A stretch of 64,000 nt of DNA. It comes from Haemonchus contortus (lineage: Eukaryota > Nematoda > Chromadorea > Rhabditida > Trichostrongylidae). This document shows, in pieces, positions 23,565 through 36,358 of this stretch. The notes under the pieces are model-generated. The model was not told where the DNA came from, ran no database searches, and saw only the letters and a list, made by a program, of their open reading frames with translations. Positions within the stretch are counted from its first letter, which is position 1. Each line of letters opens with the position of its first letter. The DNA lies in assembly GCA_000469685.2 (NCBI GenBank), contig LS997566.1, positions 3,234,925 through 3,298,924 on the forward strand. Reading direction: 5' to 3'. Made by a program: the position numbers and the translations under genes.

Positions 23565-26500
23565 ATGCCTGAAAAGCCATTTCGCCCATCATCATCATCG
23601 TCTGAGGAGAAGGAGTTCTCATACGATACTGTACCTCCTCCATTTACTGAGGTTCTCTAGTGAAAGAGGGTGGGATGCAATGGATATGGCTATGCAAGAA
23701 AAGAAAGAGGCAGCATGTTGACTGCTACTATGCTCAATCAGGTTTCGTCCTAAGCCGAACTCTGTCCACAACTTATCATTCTTGTGCCATTTCCATGAAT
23801 GAACTGACAGATCTTTTTTAGTCCGTCTATCAAGAGATCGACGAGCTCGTCAACTGCTACAATTGCCGCGAAGCCTACAAAAAACTTGAAATTGTGGGTT
23901 TTAGCTTTCTTCCTTCGTTGTGTAGTCGTTGTTGCCAACCGCGGGAACTTCTTTTTTTAGTGGCTCTATCGTTCCTATTATTACTATCCGTACTATTACT
24001 TTTTTGATTATCATCACTATCAGTTCGAGCAGAGGTGGTATAAACCAAAGAGCCCTTACCACCAAACGTTCCGTCCGGGTATCGTATCAGCGATATCCCA
24101 TACTTTTCGTCAATCGAGTCTTCCATCCATCCAGTTTCGTTCAATTGGTGAAAGACTGGCCTGGGAGGACAAAAACGCTGACTTATACATTCTGACCAAT
24201 GTGCATGCCACACGCATTCACAACGTCCCCGCGATTTTGAATGGAGGTCAAACGCGGGGCGCGTCCCGAAAAACGGGATTGGTGGCGCCAGAGACCTTAT
24301 TCTATAGTCTTTATTCACGAAATTCACGAATTCATTTTGTCTAAAAATCGCTGAAGTATACGATCCTCAGTAGTGAGCATAATCCAAAAACCGAATCAAC
24401 CAATAATTTTTTCCAAGGTAATGACTTGACTGTTTTTTTAGTTGGGTGATTCAATAGTGGACAAAGCCGAATGGAACAGAAAATGTGCTGAAGTATGTTA
24501 TGCGATCAGTAATATGGAAGATAAAGATCAGGAACGCATTGAATGGCTCAAAAAAGGTAAAGGATTTGATAATTTCCGTGTGATATGATGAATGTGCGCA
24601 GTACCGTCCTGGAAAGAAGGGGAAGAAGAGTCCAGCGAGGGAATGATCTGAATAGATATCGGTATTACTTCTACCAGTGTGAGGGAAATAGGTTTATCTA
24701 GGGATTTCGTAGCTGCTCTTCTAGTTTTGATGCTCTACTACCCTATCAGTATGGGACGGAAAGGCTATCTTGAAGTAGCTGATGACTTTGCTGGCATAGT
24801 CGTTCCGTCCCAGTGACCTCCCTCCTCAGCACCTTCAGCAGTGCGTGGATGGGCCGTTAGGTTCTAGAATGAAGTCATTTAGTCGTCAGGATCCAGGAAA
24901 ACTAAGGGCAATTTCACTGCCGCCGTTGTGAACTTATCTGCGACAGACTGGCACTGAGTTATTTGAAGCAAAAATTAAGTTTTGGAACTACTTTTTTGGT
25001 TCTAATGTAAAAACTAATGTATATGTCCACCTTAGGACGAAAGCATGCACTGGATGCACATGAGTTGAACCCGACAAGCATTGCAATCCTAAAGATTCTT
25101 TGCTCGACCACAGGCCGACTGGCTGAGGAGAGCGGTGTGAGAGACAAAATCAATCTCGGTTTCGAATTCAAAGTAAGTTCCTTTTTATAACTTCACCTTA
25201 TTCGTTTTTTTATGGCGGAAATATTCGCTGTAATGGTTCTGTTGGCTATCAAAATTTTCTTCATGAACCGTTTGGCTCAAACTTTGACAATACTGAATTT
25301 TTCGGATCGAAAGGTTCGACATCCAGTTTTAGCCATTTCCTAAAAAAAAATTTGCAGTCAAGAATGAAACTGTAGAGGTCCACTGTTGTTTTCAAGCATG
25401 GGTTAGTACTCAAAGACTTCCTGAAGTCGTGCACCTGATAGGATCTAGTAGGAGTAGATGTGGGCACTGTGTGTCAGGAACACTTGGAACCATCTATAAC
25501 GTCGACCACTGCTGCCCCCTGGGGGCGTTCAAAAAATTGCGTATGACACCCATGTTTCAGGGGCCATCGCGGGCAATTGGGAAAAGTTTTCAACCAGCAA
25601 TAAACGCACCTCGGCAGAGCCTCATTGGTCACGTTATCGCCTCTGCGCAAAGCTGTCTGGGTGGTCTCATCGGCAGTGCCCTATTTGGCTGGCTACGTAT
25701 CCTATACGGGTATGCACTGTGGTAGTTGTCTAAGTGTTACGAGTAATGACTCTGATACACTCATCAAGCGTAGGTAATTAAAGGGCTACTGGACGACTCC
25801 GACTAATAGACTTATAAGGGATATCGTATAATTCGAATCAAATTGTTTCTTCCGGTAAGATCACTTCTTCTAGTAGTAGTAATGGTACAAATCCGACAAA
25901 AAATACCGTCCAGTTTCCAATTTTCTTGATTAATCAGTGCCATAGTTTCTGAGTACAGCTCTGATAGAAGCTTTACTGGTACTCATGGCTAAAACTCTTC
26001 CTCTAGCCCTCTTTTCTGGATTTAGAGCCTGGAAAATTAGGAAATGAAATTAAGATCATTTATTGTCAATTAGATTGAGTGGTGCAATTTTCCTACAGAA
26101 AAATAGCCTGTCATTGTTTACAAAGCCCACCCATAGTATAATAATTGCTTTAGTAATTGAGGTAGGCTCCCCACCTGTTTCTCCCTAAAACCTCGTACTA
26201 TTGGACCGGAAAATATCCCTAAGGTTCAGTATGGAGAACAACTTAAGGGTTAAGACTGTATAAATAGCAATTATAGCTACCATAGGTTCCTGTTGATTTA
26301 AGGAAGACGTGCAAGAAAAATTTCAATCACAATTTTATTTTTGTTTATTCCCAGCGATCCTCTCAATGACCATTCTTCATCCGTTTCAACAAATAATGGT
26401 CATCGGGAGGATCATTCGGAATGAACAAAAATAGTTCACCACTGGACAGATTCAATTAATGTGGGAAACCACTAAATTATGAATGGGTATATGAAAGGGA

Positions 26501-29500
26501 AAACTCTATCGCTGTTTCATCAAAATGTACTATACCGCTCATATGCACTTATTTATAGCCCAAATTGTACTGTCATTATTAACACTGGCTAAATTTGAGT
26601 AGAACGGCAGTTCGGGGATTATTCCATCCTTGTCTTTTGTGAGGTCAATTCCTTCCCGTACAGTAACGCATGGGAACAAACCCACACCTGATACGGTGCT
26701 AGGTGGGAAGGGCACTGCCTATGAGCCCACCCAGACAGCTTTGCGCAGAGGCGATAACGTGACCAATGAGGCTCTGCCGAGGTGCGTTTATTGCTGGTTG
26801 AAAACTTTTCCCAATTGCCCGCGATGGCCCCTGAAACATGGGTGTCATACGCAATTTTTGAACGCCCCTAGGGGCAGCAATCAATGAAAGTTTTGAAGGA
26901 AGACAACGGTTACGATTTGTTCGAAGTTCATCTGCCCGTCTTTTTCGAAATAAAAAAATAGAACAATAATAGAAAAACATCAATGTGTTGCTTGGGTTTG
27001 ATAAGGGTGCGCCGTGTGTTCGACTTTGATCAGAGTCGTGGAATCGATTTGAAAAAATTCGTGATCGTAGTGAGGGCAGTTTTGCGGCCCAGCAGGTGCA
27101 TAGGCATCTGCCCGCTGCTATTGGAATGAAATACCAAAATCATAAAAGTGAATTATTGTAAAGGCCCAATCGGCACTAAAAAGCGGGCATTCTGACCAAA
27201 AAATATGCCTATGAAAGAAGGGGCGATGATCTGTTCCTGATGGGGATCGGGATCGATCACGTGAAAAGCATAGAGAAGTGAAAGAAAGGGAGTTACTGGT
27301 ACCCTACTATTCTTCTAGAAGGCTGACAATAAAACCACCTCTGAATCTTCACAAACTCCAATCCGTCCTTACTGCCCCCTGGGGGCGTTCAAAAATTGCG
27401 TATGACACCCATGTTTCAGGGGCCATCGCGGGCAATTGGGAAAAGTTTTCAACCAGCAATAAACGCACCTCGGCAAAGCCTCATTGGTCACGTTATCGCC
27501 TCTGCGCAAAGCTGCCTGGGAGGCCTCACTGGCAGTGCCCTACTTGGCCGGCAACGTATCCTGTACGGGTATGCTGTGTGGTAATTGTCTAAGTGTTGCG
27601 AGTAATGACTCAGATACCCTCATTGGGCGTAGGTAATTTATGGACTATCAGGTGTGGGTTTGTTCCCAAGCATTACTACAGAAAAGAGGGATTGGTTATT
27701 ACTAATGTTATGGGAGATGGCAGGATAAAATAAGAGACTGATATTCTTCTCAAAGACTATCCAGTTCTGGATGAACAATTCAAAATTACACTTCGTGTTG
27801 TAACGAAGATGTTGTCCTTCAGCAAAAAGTATTTTATATCACTATTCCTTAAAATAGGCATGCGGCTTCAAGAAACCGATTTTTCCTGCTGTCATATAAG
27901 AGCTGCCATTTCTCTGCTACGTTTTAAGGGTCATCCCTTACCATTTTGTTCAGAAAATTCTCACACATTTTGTTTTTCAAAGAGCCCATGAGTAAATGAC
28001 CAGGAATCTAAGTTAAGAGTCCTAAAAAGTACGAAGTGGAAGCTCAATACCTGGCATTACTCTCAGTCCAGATCGAAATGATCAGAACTCGGAGTAATTG
28101 GGTGATGAAAAGGGATAGATTCTTGATAAGTATTCGCCAACTGTGCATTACTGCGGTAATGCTGATGTAATGTCAGTAATGCAAACTTTCGTCTGATACG
28201 TAGCCAGCCAAGTAGGGCACTGCCGGTGAGACCACCCAGACAGCTTTGCGCAGAGGCGATAACGTGACCAATGAGGCTCTGCCGAGGTGCGTTTATTGCT
28301 GGTTGAAAACTTTTCCCAATTGCCCGCGATGGCCCCTGAAACATGGGTGTCATACGCAATTTTTGAACGCCCCTAGGGGGCAGCATTTGTCGATTTCTCA
28401 GTTCTTGAGGTAGAGGCAGTCAATCACTCAGGGCTCCTGATTTTTGGTCTTCAGAAAGACGCGATTAAGTTTAGATAAATCTGACTATCACTTTCAATCG
28501 AAAGATAAAATGCTCGATATAAATTGAACATTGTGGGAGTGCGCCATGCTCCCGACTAGAGCCGCAGTCGCGAAATCATTTGAACGGCTTTCTGGGCAAT
28601 TTGAACCAGGTAGACTTAACAGCAGAAACGTTCAGAGTGCAAGAGTGAAGAATTCGATTTATTTGTTGACGATTTACTATCACTGATGATCTATCATTTT
28701 TTCATCTTATTAGACTTTTCTGATCGACTGATTCTCGAGTATATACGCAAAGAAGTAGGAACTCACAAAGGCATCTCCTGCCACCTTCCTTTAATAGGTC
28801 AAGTCTTAAACGAAGTCATTTTGCTCGATTTCAGACCCATCTTGATCGTGCAGTTGCTGTGGACCCTTCATGTTTCGAGCTCTTGCATATGAGAGGAAGA
28901 TTTTCCTACCAGGTCAGAAACTACTGTGCATTACTAGCTTGTCTTTTTTGCTGTGTTTCTACTCAAAAAAACGAATGCATGGATGGTGGGCAAAACTATG
29001 TTGTTTTTCGGGATACTATTGAACATGGGGTAACGGTGGGGCTCATTCCGATAGGGGCACAGGTTTCTATGGCTTTTCAAGCGATTTCGATATCTGACCG
29101 TGAACACTGAGCTTGCTGACCATTTTCCCATCCATGCTCATCTCGAAATCTCGGGATTCAAAAGATCATGCTCTGTGAAAATAATACGAGCGCTTACAGC
29201 TGGAGACTGTCTCCCGATCCCAATTCGCTTAATTTTCTTTCCAGAGCTCCCTCACATAGAGTATTGCAAGGGTGCAAGGGCTAATAGTAGTTGAATCGGT
29301 GATAAGTACAGCGAAAAAAACCGTACACAGAGACTCAAATAAACTTCATCCAACAATCAAAGATCTGATGATCTGCAACCAAAGCTCGGGAACGTAGCCT
29401 CATTTTGGAAATTTTCTGGGTTTTCTGAGTTTTCTGAAAATTATACCGCCTCCACTTCCTTGTTAACCTCATGAGTCCATTCAGTTGCCTCTTCTTCCTG

Positions 29501-30725
29501 TATCGATTCATCAGCACGACACCTATTTCAGGTGGCAAACTTGAGTTTCTTTGAGCGGCTCGCCGCAAGAACGATGGGAACTTTGCCGCAGGTGTCGATG
29601 GATGCTGCATTGAAGGATCTGATGGAGTTAAGGCAGTTTTTCCGAATATTATCACAAAGTTGGTTACAACAATGAGTAGCGAACCTTTCTTGAAGAGTCC
29701 TATCGCCTCCTATTGGTGAGCACTGGAAAGTAATAGAGACGTTGCCTTTCAGACAGATATTCATATAAGTCTGCATTTGCGAAGTTTCGCTACTTTTGTC
29801 CCTTCCTTAGAGGTAAAAAGAAAAGCCAGGCAGAGCATCCACGTCCACTTTTTTCTATTTCAGGCTGAACAGCTGCGACCAGGCATAACAGAGAACAGGT
29901 TGTATCTTGGACGGGTGTTGTACGCAAAAGGAGATTATGCTGAAGCAAAAAAATGGCTTATTGAGGTAAAACTTTCTATTCAAACCCTCGTAGTAATGCA
30001 TACTGGGATTTACCCGAACAAATTATTTTTCTTCGTTTTTTTGAAGCTTTTTCTATTGCTTCAGTTTCCCGTTGCTTTTTACTCTTTACACTTTTTTCGT
30101 TGTTTTTTGAGTGTTTTTTTATGATGTTTACAGAGTTTTCAAGTTGATACAGAATCCCAAACAATTAACGAATAAATAGGTAATTAGTACTAAATATAAT
30201 TAGATAAATAAATGTACGTATATATCGATATTATTTTACTGAGTCAATCGTTGCGAATAAGATTAACTTCGAAAAAAAGGTAAAGAGTTCTTGTGCAACA
30301 ACTGTATTCCCATGATTTCGGATCACTTCATCGTCACAAGGGGCCACATGTTAAACAAGTCTTCGTTTCTGATTCTCCACACGTTTCTATTACCGAAAAT
30401 ATGATTCTGAAAGAGTTGAATGGACGATAACGCGAGCACAGGCTATATTCTGGGGTTTCGATCTGATCCACGATCCAGAATCATAGTGGCGCCCTTTGCT
30501 CCAGCACCATTTCTAGGCCTATGCCTTAGCCCATGTTGTATCAAATCCCGAGCCAAATAATGCTCCGATATTCTTGATACTTTACTTTCCGCATTTCACA
30601 TTTGAAAAAAGGCGATTTTTGCTTTCCAGGCAGCTAAAGCCACCTGCGACGATGATGAACCAGTTGAACGTGAGCATATCAGGGCAGCACGAGAAATGCT
30701 ACAGTTGAAAGTGTTTCAAAAATGA
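23565..30725 (+). CDS. RMD-family (FAM82-like) TPR protein, regulator of microtubule dynamics
   Basis: The family consists of TPR-like helical proteins; C. elegans RMD-1 binds spindle microtubules, and vertebrate homologues also act at mitochondria-ER contacts. Exons: 23565-23651, 23822-23893, 24442-24556, 25036-25172, 28835-28912, 29532-29627, 29864-29965 and 30630-30725 (about 260 residues; usual family size about 225-315). Recognisable blocks in order: IDELVNCYNCREAYKKLEI, then WNRKCAEVCYAI, then HALDAHELNPTSIAILKIL, a VRDKINLGFEFK stretch, HLDRAVAVDPSCFELLHMRG, VANLSFFERLAARTMG and AEQLRPGITENRLYLGRVLY. Intron 4 is 3.66 kb and full of repeats. Anomaly: the exon ending at 29,627 (GAG) is followed by TTAAGG, not GT; one missing G would restore a perfect donor. 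The first exon (MPEKPFRPSSSSSEEK) is the least certain. Family assignment is strong; whether this copy is intact is open. Confidence 0.8.
23875..24327 (-). pseudogene. Probable RTE-type retrotransposon relic, antisense in an intron
   Basis: A 150-codon frame without a stop lies almost wholly inside the RMD intron 23,894-24,441, on the opposite strand. The segments WMEDSIDEKYG and RYPDGTF resemble, from memory, the MEDSIDEEY and RPDGT motifs in the endonuclease/reverse-transcriptase polyproteins of abundant hookworm RTE elements, here with the region between them missing. The tail (residues after about 105) is Ser/Asn/Lys-rich and not recognised. A nested host gene is the alternative. Confidence 0.35.
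25512..25790 (+). repeat. Intronic repeat family R1, copy 1 (+)
   Basis: Begins with CTGCCCCCTGGGGGCGTTC, whose first part contains a GCCCCCTGGGGGC palindrome, and continues with about 180 bp shared with three other copies nearby, then about 90 bp shared only with copy 3 (through GTAGGTAATT). It reads open as a short peptide frame, but so do all copies. Located in the large RMD intron. Likely a non-autonomous mobile repeat. Confidence 0.75.
26661..26879 (-). repeat. Intronic repeat family R1, copy 2 (-)
   Basis: Reverse-oriented copy. Compared with copy 3 it lacks an internal block of about 100 bp but keeps the distal end (the complement of CAGGTGTGGGTTTGTTCCCA). With copy 3 it makes a large inverted repeat. 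Confidence 0.75.
27372..27690 (+). repeat. Intronic repeat family R1, copy 3 (+), longest
   Basis: The most complete copy, about 320 bp from the GCCCCCTGGGGGC palindrome to GGTTTGTTCCCAAGCATTAC. It differs from copy 1 by scattered substitutions only across the first 270 bp. Confidence 0.75.
28195..28384 (-). repeat. Intronic repeat family R1, copy 4 (-), truncated
   Basis: Reverse-oriented copy ending at the GGCTACGTATC boundary; the distal third is missing. Together with the others it gives the order + - + - inside one intron. Confidence 0.75.
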
Positions 30726-30966
30726 ATTGGCAGGATCCTGTCTACCTACTCTCTTTTGTATTAATCATTTCGCTCATAATCAATCCTCTTTTATTTCCTC
30801 CCAGTCATCCACTCTCTACTGTTGTCCGCATTTCAATTTTGTTTCCTCCATGCTTTAGACACATTTGATGCCGTCATAACTACTCACGTGTACTTTCTGT
30901 GATAGAACGATTCTGTTGATATCTTTCCTTGTTTGAAAAGTGACACGTAACCGATTTTCTTCCCAA

Positions 30967-30972
30967 AATAAA
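30967..30972 (+). terminator. Poly(A) signal of the RMD gene
   Basis: AATAAA about 240 bases after the TGA at 30,723-30,725; it supports this exon as the last one. Confidence 0.6.
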
Positions 30973-31156
30973 GAATTTTTCAATGGACTGTTATTTTTTG
31001 TGCGCCAGAAGGAGAGAGGGCATCAAGGAACCTCGTTCCAAGTGGCAATACACAATGCATAGTTGGTCTCACACCTATCTGATCGGCGACAATTTAGACA
31101 GGCCAGTAGAAGATATAAAGTTTGAGGATAAAATGTTTTGGCGCCGCTCAATCCCT

Positions 31157-31395
31157 TTCAGGATGCGCCACCGCTTTCGACTACCATTCTGAATCGTAGT
31201 GGCGTTTGAATGCGTATTCTCACCATACAATGACTTGCCCTGACCAGCCGACGTATAAGTCAGTGTTTTTATGCTCCTAGGCAAGTCTTATACCGAATAA
31301 TCGAACTTATGGAAGGTTTGGTTGGTACAGGCACGTATGGATTTGATCCACTGACCTCATTCGTGTTAGTGACGGTAGTGATACGTTAGGTCGTG
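31157..31395 (-). repeat. SINE-like repeat, copy 2
   Basis: The stretch GGATGCGCCACCGCTTTCGAC .. GTGGCGTTTGAATGCG .. CCAGCCGACG .. AGTCAGTGTTTTTATGCTCC aligns in order with 59,618-59,830. On the minus strand GGATCAAATCCA sits where the other copies have a B-box-like motif. It lies between the RMD and astacin genes. Confidence 0.55.
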
Positions 31396-31638
31396 TAATC
31401 TATATGGTAGTCGAATCGAGTTCTATACCCTTTTTGTGATCGTTCACATTTTTTTTCGTACAAAACTACCATCCAAGGGTCTGGATGGATGCAATTCATA
31501 AGCATCGCGGTTGTTTACCAATAAAATTCACAGGACAACAGACAAAGTAATATTGGCAATAGTGCCAGCAAAAATAGATTTGTTTTCCGGGTTATCGGTA
31601 TATAAGCACATTCAAAGCCTTTGTACCGCCGCAGCACA

Positions 31639-34600
31639 ATGCTGCTTCCTCTTCTAGTTTTATGGCTATTGATGTACTGCAAGGCGGCTCCGATGAGCGG
31701 TTCCGACGAAGAGGTACTGCGTTTTTGAGATTTGGTCGCTGAGACCATTCACCTGGTATGTCTGCTTGCTGTCCGTCTGGAAATGCCCTTCCTCTATCAC
31801 AGGTTGTTATATGGGCCCCAGTAACTAAAGAAAGCTCATGCCTTATCAACCTTGCGGTTTTTGGAACAGTTACTACTATAACCCAGCCGACTTCTTTTGC
31901 TTGAAAGGTAGTTTAGGGTACGACAAAGTACTTCCAAAAAATGTATCGAAAATGTAATAAGGCAATAGCTCCACCTGACTATTCGCAAAAGTTTCTTAAA
32001 AGATAATTTCAGATGAAGAGAAAATTGCTCCATCCGAACAGCTCAGACACATTCGAGAATCGTAAGCGTGTAAAAGACATTCTTGGATCGCTAAATCTTC
32101 GGGTCCAAAAGCTACATCGAGCTGGAGCTGGAAAAGGACCTTCGACGGTTCTTTTTCCCTGGAGTTCTGTTAGAATCTAGGTGAACAACGAATTTCCAGA
32201 CGCCAATTCCAACTCCTGATCTGGGACCGAAGAATAACTTCACGGATTTGACTTCTGAAGCCCATCCAGAAATCGCTGACTGGATGTTTGAGGGCGATAT
32301 TGCACTCACACCGGAACAAGCGGAGGCTCTCGTACGTGGAGGAAACGGTATGACAATAGTTGAATTACTAGAATAAGTGTGCCTAAGCATTTTCAGAGCT
32401 TACTCAAAGAGGAGGTGAGTCAGACACATCGGACAACGAATTGAGATTTGGTAAGATCTCCCAGAGCACCGGGTTCAGTACATTGATAGAAAAATCAAAG
32501 GTGGAGAACTGAAATACTTTTTTCCTCGAGGTTTACTGTTCAGAAGGATCGTCCCGTAAAAAGAGAGGCTTTCAAACCAATCCGGCTTTTTTCTGGAATC
32601 CATCTAGCGCAATCTATTACACCATTGACAGCTCATTACGTAAGTCATCCGGTTTGTCTTGAATACATCGCTTTTAATCGAAATTTTTTTGAATAGAGGT
32701 AGTCCTCTTTCCTGATTCTCAGTATACGGGCATGTTGAGTAAAAGGATAAGTTCCTTGTAAGTGGTAAGGGGACTAACCTCGTCATAAATCTATTAGACC
32801 AAACTTACTAAGTGAAACGAAGCCGAAAATGGTAATATTTCAGCAAGCAGCTATGTCACCTTGATTCGACAAGCAATTCAGTTCTGGACGACACACACTT
32901 GTCTCAGATTCCAGGTGAACGTGTACAAGTTTCCGAACCCTTCTTCTTATCAGGAACCCTCGCCTAGGTAGCGGCCTACCTGAACAAGCCAACGCCTCAG
33001 CTCTATGTCCTTTAGTTAAAGATGAAAAAGAGTAGTGGGAGATCCCCCAAAATGGATATGGTTTCAATAATCGCAGACTGAGGCTAGTTCACCTAAACTT
33101 TCGGAATTACTGCTTTCCATGCTAACTAGTATGAATTGAAAGAATGAGTATGTACAGGCAGGCACCCTTCCATTTCCATAAAAGGACGCAACTGAATGTT
33201 CCAGTTCTGATTTCTTTTCGCCTGACCAAGAGGTGCGGTTCCCATGTGGGCGTGGTTTTTCATGCAAATTAAGCTCCCATTATTTGTGAAGCTAAACGAA
33301 AAAGGGAATGAGTATTTATGAAAGTTCTACTATCTTATAGCCTATAGAAATGTTACTATTTCAATAAATGAACTGTTTAGGAGAATGCTAACGGGATGAA
33401 CCGCCTTCGGTTCTTTCACGGAACAGGTTGCTGGTCGTACATAGGCAAACAATATTCTTGGACAAGCCAGGACATTTCTATCGGCTCTGGGTGCAACACT
33501 GTGAGACAATTCTCAATTAAACTTTATTCGTATAAAACACGCCCTAGTTTCGCTCTTAAGGTCTAAGAAGGTGTACTGAACGATGCGAAACAGCAGTGGT
33601 AAACTAATAAGAGCCTGGATGAAGTGGACGGGGTGTCTTCATATGGCTGACTACCTTGTAAACAGTACCGTAATAACGATACGATTAAATGGTTTACCCT
33701 TTCACGGACAGGGGGGAGAAGTTAGCTTCATCAGAAACATACCCTAAATTTCTCTTAAAGTAATCGCCACCTAGCCATTCCTAGAAGGGAGTCGATAGGG
33801 TTGAAGTGGGTGTATAGGTCCTGCACAAAAAGACATCGTCAAATTTTCAAGCCTGTTGCAACATTCAACGAAGCCCTCTGTTGCCAATTCCATGTCACGA
33901 GCATTACATCAGCCTTTCTCAAGGAGGGAACTCAATCCACAACAAAGCATAAGCAACTTACAGCTCGGCACGGTGACGCATGAGATCGGCCATGCTCTGG
34001 GATTTTACCACACTCAATCACGTTACGATCGTGACTCATACATTCGAGTAAATCTCAACAACGTTGGCACGAGTCAACAGTATAATTTCGATAAGGTCTG
34101 TGAATTTACTATGCCCTTGTCGATGAGATCTGTGAACTCACTCTATCCTTGTGCCATATTCGTTTTACCGTACGGTGTACAGTAACGAATTGCAGCAAAC
34201 TCCAGCAACTGAGAATCACTTCGGGTTACCGTACGATTATGGAAGCGTCATGCAGTACGATGGATGTGAGTTGATTATCCATTCATCCAAAAGCCGGAGG
34301 AAAATAATCAGTTTTTGCAGAGCACTACATAGTAGTTTGATGACATCGCAAAACTCCTGGCACACAAAACTCAGAAACTCCTACTGCAGTATACTGATGA
34401 AAGGGGGTAGAGTTAGTATGTCAGGAGATCAGAACTCAAAGCGCTACCGTACGCACCGAAGCCAAGCAAGCTCTCCCTCTCCCAAAGTCGACTAAGTTAC
34501 TCGTCTAACTCGTTACATTAGCAATCTAACTCACCATCAGTTACAATTCTGGATAAAACCAAATGCATGAAAGAACCTTCGATGGGATGAATCATTGTCG

Positions 34601-36358
34601 AAAACCTTGCCGTTTGCTCATGAAGCGACTTCGAATTTCAGACGCTTTTGCTGTGAACCCTAACATACATACGATACAGACGCTCAAGCCGGAATATCAG
34701 AACACTTTGGGACAAAGAGAACAACCGGCTTTTTCGGATGTTCGAATGATGAATTGGCTCTACAACTGCTCCAGTTAGTGGCTTATACCAGTGGCTCACC
34801 TTCTAACAACCTCAAGCTTCTGCTGATGGTAGATTACCACCTCGGAGTTACTGAAGTTTTATTGTAGGTCTCTGCGTGAACACACCGGTACCAGCATGCC
34901 GCTCACCTGGCTTCGCAAATCCACGGAACTGTTACGAATGCATATGCCCAAGAATGTTCGCAGGGTCAACCTGTCAAGATTTACCTACCGGTACAGCACC
35001 CAACTGCAATGGGAAAGTTGTCGAGGTAAGCTTTTCAGTTCCCTCTATTCCTTATCGACAGAACCGTGGATTGGTAGGTAATGTTGGAAGCTTAAGGCTG
35101 ATCACTTTTGCTCGGAATGAGTTGCGCCCTCTGTCGCCTCCTTTCAAAACGCTTCTTTTCATACCAGGAGAAAAGAATGTAGCAAAAATTAATTGCGCAG
35201 TCGTGGAAAGGTGAATAAAAGAATCATGCACGGTTGCATGGGCACGTGGCCCTTCCTGGTTTTCAACCGTCTTGGCATTTGGTATACGAAGCCTATTAGA
35301 TACTAGTTACAACGATGGACCACCCCTTCCAACGTAATCATCAGGTACCTAGATGGAACTTAGCGCAATATTATCTTTCAGGCCACGTCTACATCGTGGA
35401 CTACTCTGAATGGTGTAGCCGGCAATCCGAACAGCTATTCAACGTTAAGCACTCCCACCGACTGCTACTGGCATATCTCCGTAGGGTTTACTATTACATT
35501 GAAAGAATTGAAAACTAAAAAAAGAGCGGCTTCGTCGGGAACCCGTACGGTACCTCATGACAACAAAAAGAAACCTCCACAACAAAGAATGAGAGCGTAA
35601 AGATATGGTCGAAAAGCGTTTTTAGGAATTTCTCAAATTAGTAATGAATTAATTGATCAGCCACTTCCAAAACATTCCTTATTACCGCACTAGATTGTAT
35701 ACGGTAATCAAGAATGAACTTGAGATCAATAGAATAATCAGCACGAGGAAGAACTGATCGATCCAGCAAAAAGATTAGTTTTCTCTCCTTTCTAGATAGA
35801 TGTAAACAACTAAGTGGGTCTCGGTCTCATGCCCATCGAGAGAGATTCCTGCGCAGTTCAAAAATAAATTGATATTTCGTATGTTGAGGAGTGAGCCCTA
35901 ATCAACAGGACTTTCGAAAAGGTTGGGATTTTCAGGCACCAGCTGGTCGAAAGATCCAGATAAGACTAAGCTCCCCACCAAGTAACTGCATGGAAGGCTG
36001 TCCATGGCAAGCAATCGAAATCAATCTTGGTAATTTCGACCTGTATGGAATCATGTGAGACACATTTCATCATTGAAAACGAATGAGTTCAATCAAAATA
36101 TTTGTGTGGTCTTATCAATTGAAGCTTTTCGAAGCATCTGAAGTTGGCCGTCATTAAGTCGTTTAAGCAGTAGGGTATAACGTGAGGCATTCAGAAATAA
36201 GGCAGGAAAAGGAATCAAGATTTTCTCAAGCCGTGTATGCTTCCAGAGTATGCTGTTCGTCTTCACAAGTCTACACTTCGGTCGACAATCTAATAGGCAT
36301 TCGTGGAAGAATTCGTTACAATCAGCTCAAATTCGGACTCGACTACCGTATTGTCTGA
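31639..36358 (+). CDS. Secreted astacin metalloprotease (signal-pro-M12A-EGF-CUB)
   Basis: Zinc endopeptidase of the nematode NAS family, made as a secreted zymogen. Fourteen exons: 31639-31713, 32013-32147, 32200-32347, 32397-32450, 32544-32639, 32844-32914, 33381-33500, 33964-34095, 34196-34265, 34642-34773, 34868-35025, 35382-35480, 35936-36054 and 36247-36358; 506 residues. Signal peptide 1-16; prodomain with VKDILGSLNLRVQKLHRAG and FEGDIAL; furin-type site RKKR at 142-145; catalytic domain from 146. Zinc motif HEIGHALGFYHTQSRYDRD starts at H239 (ligands H239, H243, H249; base E240); Met-turn YDYGSVMQY at 290-298 (SxMQY is common in nematode members). EGF-like cysteines follow from about 346 and a CUB domain fills about 398-506. 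No thrombospondin or ShK domain, which fits NAS subgroup III. The exon at 32,397 has a second in-frame donor at 32,414. The second-exon donor (32,147) is chosen to avoid a 31-nt intron. In hookworms such enzymes serve moulting or tissue invasion; the role here is not known. Confidence 0.88.

Noticed and set aside
24750..24820. GGGACGGAA / TTCCGTCCC inverted pair
   Set aside because: A short hairpin inside an RMD intron with no further element structure; too small to call.
25429..28386. Related peptide frames (PMFQGPSRAIGK..) in four places
   Set aside because: They coincide exactly with the repeat copies and have no start, splice context or known domain; most simply a by-product of recent duplication.
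32112..32390. 92-codon minus-strand frame
   Set aside because: It is antisense to the astacin prodomain exons and has no signal of its own.
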